This document shows, in pieces, positions 1-5,066 of a stretch of 7,024 bases of DNA (positions are counted from its first letter, which is position 1; the number at the start of each line of letters is the position of its first letter). The notes under the pieces were generated by a model that saw only the letters and a list, made by a program, of their open reading frames with translations, had not been told where the DNA came from and searched no databases. Made by a program: the position numbers and the translations under genes. The DNA is from an uncultured Lachnospiraceae bacterium (GTDB taxonomy: Bacteria > Bacillota > Clostridia > Lachnospirales > Lachnospiraceae): positions 1 to 7,024 of the forward strand of contig CAMOVS010000062.1 in NCBI GenBank assembly GCA_946627575.1. Reading direction: 5' to 3'.

Positions 1-395
1 GCTGTTCCGGCGATCATGCTCATAGCTGCCTCGATGCTGGCTGCATTCAGGTCAGGCATCTTTGTCTCGGCGATCTCTTTGATCTGATCCTTGGTTACCG
101 TAGCAACCTTAACCTTGTTGGGCTCGCCGGATCCGGACTGGATACCAGCTGCCTTCTTCAGCAATACTGCTGCCGGCGGTGTCTTGGTAATAAAGCTGAA
201 TGTTCTGTCCTGGTATACGGTGATTACTACAGGGATAATTGTGTCGCCCATGGGGGCTGTCCTTGCATTAAACTCCTTGGTAAACTGGACGATATTCACG
301 CCGTGCTGTCCTAATGCCGGTCCAACAGGCGGAGCTGGTGTTGCCTTTCCTGCCGGAATCTGTAACTTGATAAATCCTGTAACTTTCTTTGCCAT
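1..395 (-). CDS. rplK: 50S ribosomal protein L11, C-terminus cut by window edge
   Basis: Ribosomal protein L11 of the GTPase-associated centre of the large subunit, where it binds 23S rRNA together with the L10/L12 stalk. The reverse strand from 395 reads [18 protein letters not shown], followed by the family hallmark [14 protein letters not shown] (about residues 23-36) and the C-terminal rRNA-binding domain ending ...[10 protein letters not shown] at the window edge. 131 complete codons are visible; the family is about 141 aa, so roughly ten residues are missing to the left. The start is fixed by AGGAGG at 404-409, eight bases upstream of the ATG. It is the fourth gene of the leftward rpmG-secE-nusG-rplK run, 67 bp after nusG, and that gap holds a likely L1-binding leader. 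rplA would be expected just outside the window. Confidence 0.97.
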   Translation of the reverse strand, partial: MAKKVTGFIKLQIPAGKATPAPPVGPALGQHGVNIVQFTKEFNARTAPMGDTIIPVVITVYQDRTFSFITKTPPAAVLLKKAAGIQSGSGEPNKVKVATVTKDQIKEIAETKMPDLNAASIEAAMSMIAGT

Positions 396-412
396 AATAT
401 TGACCTCCTAAT

Positions 413-440
413 GTGGTAATTGCGGGAATATCCCTCCCAC
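413..440 (-). promoter_or_regulatory. Likely L1-binding mRNA site in front of rplK
   Basis: On the minus-strand transcript the nusG-rplK gap reads GUGGGAGGGA, then UAUU, then CCCGCAAUUACCAC. GUGG (440-437) can pair with CCAC (416-413), and GGGA (434-431) with UUCC (427-424). This leaves an asymmetric internal loop (GA opposite GCAAUUA). The pattern GUGGGAGG...CCG..AAUACCAC resembles the L1-binding helix of 23S rRNA, and L1 is known to repress the L11-L1 operon by binding such an rRNA mimic near rplK. The stem ends four bases before the AGGAGG of rplK, so a bound protein could block initiation. The structure is seen; the ligand is inferred. Confidence 0.7.
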
Positions 441-462
441 GCAGGCCGTCCCGGTGACAGAC

Positions 463-987
463 CTACACTTTCTTAACATCCGCAAAACCAATCTCGACGG
501 ATGTTTCTCTTCCGAACATCTCCACAACGATGGTAACCGTCTTCCGGTTCATATTCACCTCGCGGACCACGCTCTCTTTTCCTTCCCAGGCTCCGGAAAT
601 AACCCGAATCAGATCGCCGGGTTCAACATCGATGCTGACAACCTCTTCCACAGGTTCCCCAATGCCCAGATTGCGGACTTCCGCTTCAGACAGGGGAATC
701 GGTTCGGATCCCGGACCGACAAAGCCGGTCACTCCTCTGGTATTACGAACCACAAACCATGTGTCATCGTTCATCACCATGTTAACAAGGACATAGCCGG
801 GAAACATCTTCTTGGATACTGTCTTCTGAACACCATTCTTCATTTCCACCACATCCTGCAGTGGAACACGGACTTCAAAGATCTGATCCTGCATCCTCCG
901 GTTCTCAATCGTCTTTTCAATATTGACTTTTACCTTATTCTCATAGCCTGAGTAGGTATGGACTACATACCAGTTCACATCTGACAT
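463..987 (-). CDS. nusG: Transcription termination/antitermination factor NusG
   Basis: NusG binds RNA polymerase and modulates pausing and Rho- or hairpin-dependent termination; it also links polymerase to ribosomes. The 174-aa protein has the expected length. The N-terminal NGN domain starts with WYVVHTYSGYENKV (residues 6-19), carries the conserved FPGYVLV (62-68), and has the VRNTRGVTGFVG block at 80-91. The C-terminal KOW domain runs from about EPGDLIRVISGAWEG (122-136) to the end. The start at 987 is supported by AGGTGG four bases upstream. It lies 21 bp after secE in the usual secE-nusG pair, and the L11 operon follows. Nothing unusual is seen. Confidence 0.97.
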   Translation of the reverse strand: MSDVNWYVVHTYSGYENKVKVNIEKTIENRRMQDQIFEVRVPLQDVVEMKNGVQKTVSKKMFPGYVLVNMVMNDDTWFVVRNTRGVTGFVGPGSEPIPLSEAEVRNLGIGEPVEEVVSIDVEPGDLIRVISGAWEGKESVVREVNMNRKTVTIVVEMFGRETSVEIGFADVKKV

Positions 988-1008
988 AAATCCACCTTGT
1001 CCTCTCTG

Positions 1009-1206
1009 TTATACCAGAAAGTTAATCCCATACTGAAGTATCATATCCAGGGTAGCGATGATTACGCCCAGAACAATCGATACCACAGTAACTGTCACGG
1101 TCTCTCTCTTAAGAGTGTCTCTGTCGGGCCAGCTGATCTTCTTAAACTCAGCAGAGAGGCCGCGGTACCACTGTTTGATACCTTTCTTCTCTGACTTGCC
1201 GCTCAT
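1009..1206 (-). CDS. secE: Preprotein translocase subunit SecE
   Basis: The small essential SecE subunit clamps SecY in the SecYEG translocon of the cytoplasmic membrane. The 65-aa protein is the short single-membrane-span form typical of Gram-positive bacteria. A basic, Lys-rich amphipathic N-terminal part (MSGKSEKKGIKQWYRGL) leads into the family motif EFKKISWPDRDTLKRET (residues 20-36), followed by one hydrophobic segment at about 38-60 that contains VVSIVLGVIIATLDMIL. The start at 1206 has GAGGAG upstream (reverse complement of 1214-1219). The gene sits between rpmG and nusG, the classical arrangement. Confidence 0.96.
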   Translation of the reverse strand: MSGKSEKKGIKQWYRGLSAEFKKISWPDRDTLKRETVTVTVVSIVLGVIIATLDMILQYGINFLV

Positions 1207-1225
1207 CTAATCACTCCTCTGCAAA

Positions 1226-1253
1226 GGACAGTTTATCATCTGACAAAACTGCC
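1226..1253 (-). other. Hairpin between rpmG and secE
   Basis: On the minus-strand mRNA, GGCAGUUU (1253-1246) pairs with AAACUGUCC (1234-1226), giving eight pairs with one bulged U and an 11-nt loop. The stem begins at the rpmG stop codon. Only three U follow, so it is a weak terminator at best. It may instead attenuate or mark processing between rpmG and secE, since the L33 gene is often expressed more than secE-nusG. Function is inferred only. Confidence 0.4.
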
Positions 1254-1402
1254 TACTTAGTCTCTTTGTGAACCGTGTGTTTCTTACAGAATCTGCAATA
1301 CTTGCTGGTCTCAAGACGATCCGGATGATTCTTCTTTTCCTTGGTCGTATTGTAGTTACGCCGCTTGCACTCTGTACATGCCAATGTAATTCTTACACGC
1401 AC
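1253..1402 (-). CDS. rpmG: 50S ribosomal protein L33 (zinc-binding form)
   Basis: Ribosomal protein L33 of the large subunit, located near the E site. The reverse strand from 1402 reads [20 protein letters not shown], then [29 protein letters not shown]: 49 aa, the usual length. Two CxxC pairs (Cys9/Cys12 and Cys36/Cys39) form the zinc ribbon, so this is the Cys-containing form; many Firmicutes also carry a zinc-free paralogue used under zinc limitation. The start codon is GTG, chosen because GGAGGT at 1411-1416 lies eight bases upstream and the N-terminus MRVxITLAC fits the family. It is the first gene of the leftward run, about 80 bp from its promoter. Confidence 0.95.
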   Translation of the reverse strand: MRVRITLACTECKRRNYNTTKEKKNHPDRLETSKYCRFCKKHTVHKETK

Positions 1403-1430
1403 TAGCTCTCACCTCCATATAGTACTTTGT

Positions 1431-1465
1431 GGTCTTCCGCCAAAAAAAGGCATAAAAAAAAGACC
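1431..1465 (-). other. Inverted repeat with two poly-U tracts in the rpmG leader
   Basis: In the leftward leader RNA, GGUCUU (1465-1460) can pair with AAGACC (1436-1431), and inside it GCC and GGC flank a loop of seven U (1442-1448). The first arm is followed directly by more U, giving eight U in a row. The element lies between the probable start of transcription (about 1475) and the ribosome binding site (1411-1416). The U tracts recall intrinsic terminators but have no strong stem in front of them. The pairing is seen; any role in attenuation, slippage or stability is inferred. Confidence 0.4.
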
Positions 1466-1481
1466 TGTCCATCGTCAACTT

Positions 1482-1510
1482 AATATAGCATAAGGAAAAA
1501 AGTTCGTCAA
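1482..1510 (-). promoter_or_regulatory. Sigma-A promoter of rpmG-secE-nusG-rplK
   Basis: Reading leftwards, the -35 is TTGACG (1510-1505) and the -10 is TATATT (1487-1482), each one base from consensus, with exactly 17 bp between them. Transcription would start near 1475, giving a leader of about 73 nt before the GTG of rpmG. No gene lies between the promoter and rpmG. This is the strongest leftward promoter in the divergent region. Confidence 0.88.
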
Positions 1511-1565
1511 CTGGTTTTCTTGCGCTTTTCTCTCCTTTAAGTCAAGAGTAAATTTTTGATGAGGA

Positions 1566-1615
1566 AAAATTATCCACATTTTCCACAATGCATTGTGGAT
1601 AATGTGGATAATTTT
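1566..1615. repeat. 50-bp near-perfect palindrome built from DnaA boxes
   Basis: The two 25-bp halves (1566-1590 and 1591-1615) are reverse complements with one mismatch (1581/1600) and no spacer; the centre is ATGCAT (1588-1593). Each arm contains two 9-mers directly abutting: TTATCCACA (1570-1578) and TTTTCCACA (1579-1587) on the left, and two copies of TGTGGATAA (1594-1602, 1603-1611) on the right. It lies upstream of both divergent promoters, so it should not be transcribed from either and is unlikely to work as a terminator. Confidence 0.93.
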
Positions 1616-1714
1616 ATTGTCCTGTTCATAGCCCTTCTAAATCTGCAACTGCCTGACCACAGGGCTTCTTAGACCTTTGTGGATAAACAGGTGATTAAAG
1701 TGCCCTTATCCACT
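1570..1714. promoter_or_regulatory. DnaA-box cluster between rpmG and nrdD
   Basis: Six 9-mers match the DnaA box (consensus TTWTNCACA): TTATCCACA at 1570-1578, TTTTCCACA at 1579-1587, the reverse orientation TGTGGATAA at 1594-1602, 1603-1611 and 1678-1686, and TTATCCACT at 1706-1714 (8 of 9 to the strict box). Four of the six are the exact strict 9-mer. The last two form a second inverted pair 19 bp apart. DnaA-box clusters away from oriC are known in Bacillus, where they bind DnaA and influence initiation or neighbouring genes, and DnaA controls the reductase operon nrdAB in E. coli. Here the cluster ends about 80 bp upstream of the nrdD -35. No dnaA, dnaN or rpmH is in the window, so it is not called oriC. 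Confidence 0.82.
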
Positions 1715-1795
1715 TTTCAGAACAATAGGGCTAATTTCATTTATTCTCAGACAATTATCATAAAAAATCCAGCTAAAAATTACACGTCATTTCTA

Positions 1796-1824
1796 TTGAC
1801 AAAAACATATGTTCGGTATATTAT
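1796..1824 (+). promoter_or_regulatory. Sigma-A promoter of the nrdD operon
   Basis: A perfect -35 TTGACA (1796-1801), a 17-bp spacer, and the -10 TATTAT (1819-1824, five of six). A-rich tracts at about 1762-1780 may act as an UP element. The spacer contains the 10-bp palindrome AACATATGTT (1804-1813), a possible operator. Transcription would start near 1831, leaving an unusually long leader of about 220 nt before the nrdD start codon. Confidence 0.85.
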
Positions 1825-1836
1825 GTTATGTAAGCG

Positions 1837-1884
1837 ACACATCATGTAGGGGATACTTTATCCTTTTTGCTCTATATATTGTGT
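1837..1884 (+). promoter_or_regulatory. Pair of NrdR-box-like operators
   Basis: NrdR is the ATP/dATP-sensing repressor of ribonucleotide reductase genes and binds two 16-bp boxes of the type ACACWATATATWGTGT placed about three helical turns apart. The right box at 1869-1884 matches 14 of 16 positions (core CTATATATTGTGT). The left box at 1837-1852 (ACACATCATGTAGGGG) matches 11 of 16. Their starts are 32 bp apart, the spacing expected for NrdR. Both lie just downstream of the probable transcription start, where a bound repressor would block initiation or elongation. I compared them by eye with the consensus from memory. nrdR itself is not in the window. Confidence 0.7.
1851..1868 (+). terminator. 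Small terminator-like hairpin early in the nrdD leader
   Basis: GGAUA (1851-1855) pairs with UAUCC (1859-1863) around a CUU loop, followed by five U (1864-1868). The stem has only five pairs, so any termination would be weak. It sits about 20 nt after the probable start of transcription and fills the gap between the two NrdR boxes. It may be an attenuator or a chance feature of an AT-rich operator. Confidence 0.3.
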
Positions 1885-1912
1885 TATGCCAATTATAAGC
1901 GCCGCTGTGTTC

Positions 1913-2020
1913 CTGACGTATCTGCCTGAAGATGCGCCATACGTGTAGAATACGGATGGTCTCCGGCCTGATGGACGGGACGGTGGTGAATAGTAACCAA
2001 CCAGGAGTATTTTGCGTCAG
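1913..2020 (+). ncRNA. Candidate structured leader RNA of nrdD
   Basis: The later part of the nrdD leader folds by eye into a closed multi-helix domain. A closing stem pairs CUGACGUA (1913-1920) with UGCGUCAG (2013-2020). Inside it is hairpin CCAUACGU (1937-1944) / ACGGAUGG (1952-1959) with a 7-nt loop and one A-G mismatch. A stem CUCC (1961-1964) / GGAG (2004-2007) encloses hairpin GGUGGU (1982-1987) / ACCAACC (1996-2002) with one bulged A. The 4-bp hairpin AUCU/AGAU (1920-1923/1930-1933) is a further option. The stretch is also richer in GC than the AT-rich sequence before it. I do not recognise a known riboswitch: there is no cobalamin box. A regulatory role is inferred only from the folding and the position. 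Confidence 0.42.
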
Positions 2021-2049
2021 AGATTTAAGATACAGGAAAGGATTCCGAC

Positions 2050-4308
2050 ATGGAAAGACTGATACAAAAGAGAAACGGTGATCTGGTACCTTTTGATCCC
2101 ATGAAGATTATGAATGCGATCCACATGGCAAGCCAGGCCGTTCAGGATAATATGACCCCCGCCGACTACACTTATCTGACTCAGAAAGTATGTGATATGG
2201 TATCCGGTGTGGATGTTCCCACCGTGGAGCAGGTTCAGGACTGTGTGGAGGAAACCCTGATCCGCTATGACTTCGCTTCCACAGCCAAGGCCTATATCCT
2301 TTACCGTGCCGAGCACTCCAAGATCCGGGATTCTGAAGCTTACCTGATGGACATCTACAACCGGCTGACCTATTCTTCTGCCGAGGCGGAGAACATCAAG
2401 CGGGAGAACGCCAATATAGACGGAGATACCGCCATGGGAACCATGCTTAAGTACGGGTCAGAAGGTTCCAAGTACTTTATCGTCAACCACGTACTGCCGG
2501 CGGATATTGCATCTGCCCATGCCAACGGCGACATTCATATCCATGATATGGACTTTTATATGCTGACAGAGACCTGCTGCCAGATCGACCTGATCAAGCT
2601 TTTTGCCGACGGTTTCTCCACAGGCCACGGATATGTCCGGGAGCCCCAGTCCATTCAGACTTATTCAGCCCTGGCATGCATCGCCATTCAGGCCAATCAG
2701 AATGAGATGCACGGCGGACAGAGCCTGCCTAATTTCGACTATGCCATGGCAGGCGGCGTCATCAAAACCTACAACAAAGAATACTATCATGCCCTGGAAG
2801 CCTTTGCTGAGGCAGCACTTGATTATGAGCCCGGCAAGGCTCAGGCTCTCAAGAAGGTGATCCAGGCAGAGATACCCGATCCCATCCGTCTGGAAAAGGA
2901 AGATGAATTTTTGGAAGCTCTTCTGGATGTCCTCCACGATAGTCTCGATGAGGATACAATTCGGAAGATGCATCGGTTTAGCGTTCGTCAGGCTGCCGAG
3001 AGTACGACAACCCAGACCCGGCAGGCCATGCAGGCTCTGATCCACAATCTGAATACCATGCACTCCAGAGCGGGAGCACAGGTTCCTTTTTCTTCTATTA
3101 ATTATGGAACGGACACATCTCCCGAAGGGCGTCTGGTTATAAGAACTTTGCTGGACGCAACCATGGATGGTCTTGGTGCTGGGGAGACCCCCATCTTCCC
3201 CGTTCAGATTTTTAAGGTCAAGGATGGTGTGAATTTCAACCCGGGAGAGCCCAATTATGACCTCTTCCAGCAGGCCATAGCAACCTCAGCTAAGAGGCTC
3301 TTCCCCAATTTCAGCTTTATAGACGCTCCCTTTAATCTTCCTTATTATAAGGAAGGCGACCCCAACACAGAGGTTGCCTACATGGGATGCCGTACCAGAG
3401 TGCTGGGTAATAATTACGATCCCAGCCGTGAAGTTACCTTCGGAAGAGGCAACCTCAGCTTCACCTCCATCAACCTGCCCCGGCTTGGTATTGAGGCTCA
3501 TGGGGATATCGAGCTTTTCTACAAGAAGCTGGATGATATGATGGATCTTGTCATCCGTCAGCTTCTCCACCGCTTCAAGATCCAGTCAGCCAAGAAGGTA
3601 AGGAATTATCCCTTCCTTATGGCCCAGGGTATCTGGATTGACTCGGAGAACCTGGACATAGACGATACCATAGGAGAGGTTCTCAAGCATGGAACCCTGA
3701 GCATCGGCTTCATCGGCCTGGCAGAGACTTTGGTGGCCCTCATCGGCAAGCACCACGGAGAGAGCGAGGAGGCCCAGAAGCTGGGACTTGAGATCATCTC
3801 CCACATGAGAGACAAGCTGGATCGGGAATCTAAAGAAACCGGCCTTAACTTCACCCTGCTGGCCACACCGGCTGAGGGCTTAAGCGGTCGCTTCGTCCGG
3901 ATCGACAGGAAAAAATACGGCGAGATTCCGGGAGTTACCGACCGGGAATACTACACCAACTCTTTCCATGTTCCGGTATACTACCCCATCCGGGCTTACC
4001 GGAAGATCGAGCTGGAGGCTCCCTATCATGCTTTTACCAACGCTGGTCACATCAGCTATGTGGAGCTGGACGGCGACACCTGCAAGAACCTTACGGCCTT
4101 CGAAGCCATCATCCGCTACATGAAGGAGCAAGGCATCGGATACGGATCCATTAATCATCCGGTAGACCGGGATCCCATCTGTGGTTACACAGGCGTCATC
4201 GGCGATGTCTGTCCCCGCTGCGGCCGGAGAGAAGGAGAATCCGTACCGCTGGAGAAGCTTAGAGAACTGAGAAAGAAGTTCCCCAATGTTCCCAACTTTG
4301 TTCAGTAG
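2050..4308 (+). CDS. nrdD: Anaerobic (class III) ribonucleoside-triphosphate reductase, long part lacking the glycyl-radical loop
   Basis: NrdD reduces NTPs to dNTPs without oxygen, normally with formate as electron donor. The 752-aa protein begins with an ATP-cone (about residues 1-93) that senses ATP/dATP. The catalytic ten-stranded barrel shows CCQIDLIKLFADGFS (176-190), GGQSLPNFDYA (222-232), HSRAGAQVPFSSINYGTD (338-355), GCRTRV (446-451, with Cys447 the likely thiyl cysteine), GRGNLSFTSINLPRL (465-479) and APYHAFTNAGHISYVELDG (657-675). The C-terminus carries the zinc segment CGYTGVIGDVCPRCG (711-725) but ends at FPNVPNFVQ, with no glycyl-radical motif. That motif is encoded by the next gene. 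One usual zinc ligand seems replaced (Asp708 where CxxC is typical); His703 may substitute. The start is supported by AGGAAAGG at 2034-2041, eight bases upstream. Confidence 0.95.
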   Translation: MERLIQKRNGDLVPFDPMKIMNAIHMASQAVQDNMTPADYTYLTQKVCDMVSGVDVPTVEQVQDCVEETLIRYDFASTAKAYILYRAEHSKIRDSEAYLMDIYNRLTYSSAEAENIKRENANIDGDTAMGTMLKYGSEGSKYFIVNHVLPADIASAHANGDIHIHDMDFYMLTETCCQIDLIKLFADGFSTGHGYVREPQSIQTYSALACIAIQANQNEMHGGQSLPNFDYAMAGGVIKTYNKEYYHALEAFAEAALDYEPGKAQALKKVIQAEIPDPIRLEKEDEFLEALLDVLHDSLDEDTIRKMHRFSVRQAAESTTTQTRQAMQALIHNLNTMHSRAGAQVPFSSINYGTDTSPEGRLVIRTLLDATMDGLGAGETPIFPVQIFKVKDGVNFNPGEPNYDLFQQAIATSAKRLFPNFSFIDAPFNLPYYKEGDPNTEVAYMGCRTRVLGNNYDPSREVTFGRGNLSFTSINLPRLGIEAHGDIELFYKKLDDMMDLVIRQLLHRFKIQSAKKVRNYPFLMAQGIWIDSENLDIDDTIGEVLKHGTLSIGFIGLAETLVALIGKHHGESEEAQKLGLEIISHMRDKLDRESKETGLNFTLLATPAEGLSGRFVRIDRKKYGEIPGVTDREYYTNSFHVPVYYPIRAYRKIELEAPYHAFTNAGHISYVELDGDTCKNLTAFEAIIRYMKEQGIGYGSINHPVDRDPICGYTGVIGDVCPRCGRREGESVPLEKLRELRKKFPNVPNFVQ

Positions 4309-4397
4309 CCTGATTTAGATCGGATCATTCAACGCAGTTCCCATAGGGCAGCTGCTTATCACATATATAAACCATTCTTTACAGAGGAGGAAATATT

Positions 4398-4553
4398 ATG
4401 ACAATCAAACAGACAAAGAAAAGTGAACTGGTCGGAGAAGGTGTTGGTTTTGACCGTATCCGCCGAATCACAGGATATCTGGTAGGTACGGTTGACCGTT
4501 TTAACAATGCCAAACGTTCCGAAGAAAAAGACCGCGTAAAACATGGCTTCTAA
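4398..4553 (+). CDS. Stand-alone glycyl-radical domain of the anaerobic ribonucleotide reductase
   Basis: A 51-aa protein, MTIKQTKKSELVGEGVGFDR followed by IRRITGYLVGTVDRFNNAK and [12 protein letters not shown]. Residues 17-51 match the extreme C-terminus of clostridial NrdD, with Gly26 in RRITGYLVG as the expected site of the glycyl radical made by NrdG. The long NrdD stops exactly where this segment would begin. The two genes are separated by 89 bp, are in different frames, and an in-frame TAA at 4368-4370 precedes this ATG, so a single frameshift does not join them. A strong AGGAGG (4385-4390), seven bases from the ATG, shows independent translation. The spacer has a weak GCAG/CUGC hairpin (4334-4355). 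The gene overlaps nrdG by 11 bp. I infer that this peptide docks on NrdD to supply the radical, as YfiD (GrcA) does for pyruvate formate-lyase. Confidence 0.9.
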   Translation: MTIKQTKKSELVGEGVGFDRIRRITGYLVGTVDRFNNAKRSEEKDRVKHGF

Positions 4554-5040
4554 ACTGCGGATCCACGATCTCATTCCGGAGTCTATCGTAGACGGACCCG
4601 GCTTGAGATATGTGGTATTCACCCAGGGATGCCCCCATCATTGTAAAGGCTGCCATAATCCCCAGACCCATCCCTTTGACGGAGGCAGGGAAATCTCCAT
4701 CGAGGAGATCTGCCGTGATTATCAGGTAAATCCTCTTTTAGCCGGCATCACCTTCTCCGGGGGAGAGCCCTTCTGCCAGTGTCAGCCCCTTTGGGAGCTG
4801 GGGCAGAGAATCCATGATATGGGAGGAACAGTGATCACTTACACCGGATTTCTTTATGAGGATCTGGAGGAGAAAGCGCTCACGGACCCTGACGTTAAGG
4901 GACTTCTCTCTGTGACAGACCTCTTGGTGGACGGACCCTACATAGAAGAATTAAGAAGCCTCGACCTTCCTTTCAGAGGAAGTTCCAATCAACGGTTGAT
5001 ACCCTTAAGCGGACGTATCCCGCCCGACCTGTTAAGCTGA
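4543..5040 (+). CDS. nrdG: Anaerobic ribonucleoside-triphosphate reductase activating protein (radical SAM)
   Basis: NrdG uses a 4Fe-4S cluster and S-adenosylmethionine to generate the glycyl radical of class III reductase. The 165-aa protein has the usual length. The radical-SAM motif CPHHCKGC (Cys30, Cys34, Cys37, CxxxCxxC) follows [12 protein letters not shown]. The SAM-contacting GGE motif is at 73-75 (FSGGEPF), and the typical C-terminal block is [17 protein letters not shown] and FRGSSNQR (to about residue 151). Its ATG lies inside the end of the preceding small glycyl-radical gene (11-bp overlap) and has no good ribosome binding site of its own. Translation is therefore probably coupled to that gene, tying activase output to the radical-bearing substrate peptide. 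Confidence 0.96.
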   Translation: MASKLRIHDLIPESIVDGPGLRYVVFTQGCPHHCKGCHNPQTHPFDGGREISIEEICRDYQVNPLLAGITFSGGEPFCQCQPLWELGQRIHDMGGTVITYTGFLYEDLEEKALTDPDVKGLLSVTDLLVDGPYIEELRSLDLPFRGSSNQRLIPLSGRIPPDLLS

Positions 5041-5066
5041 ACAAAAGAACACTTAGGAGCAAACAT

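Noticed and set aside
454..951. Plus-strand 165-codon frame
   Set aside because: It lies opposite nusG, which is certain; the translated sequence has no family features. The other long antisense frames over nrdD and the remaining genes were rejected for the same reason.
1566..1615. Bidirectional terminator formed by the palindrome
   Set aside because: It lies between two divergent promoters and upstream of both, so neither transcript should pass through it, and its content is DnaA boxes.
1566..1714. Chromosomal origin oriC
   Set aside because: DnaA boxes are dense, but no dnaA, dnaN, rpmH or other usual origin neighbours are in the window, and no clear unwinding element with repeats was identified. 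It is called a DnaA-box cluster instead.
1616..1740. AGCCCT/AGGGCT inverted repeats (1630-1635, 1661-1666, 1727-1732)
   Set aside because: Short 6-bp matches with long loops; expected by chance at this length.
1890..2049. Cobalamin (AdoCbl) riboswitch in the nrdD leader
   Set aside because: Considered because reductase genes can carry one, but the conserved B12-box and core sequence are absent.
2012..2062. TTG-initiated 16-codon leader peptide after AGGAG (2003-2007)
   Set aside because: The AGGAG spacing is plausible, but the peptide is ordinary, the start is TTG, and the AGGAG may be paired in the leader stem. Not enough support.
1932..2083. Short open frame starting MRHTCRIRM in the nrdD leader and running into nrdD
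   Set aside because: No ribosome binding site, no recognisable protein, and it overlaps the foldable leader and the nrdD start in another frame.
4309..4397. Frameshift or sequencing error as the reason for the short nrdD
   Set aside because: The 89-bp gap has stops in the small gene's frame, no reductase-like translation, and a strong ribosome binding site in front of the small gene, so two real genes fit better than one broken gene.
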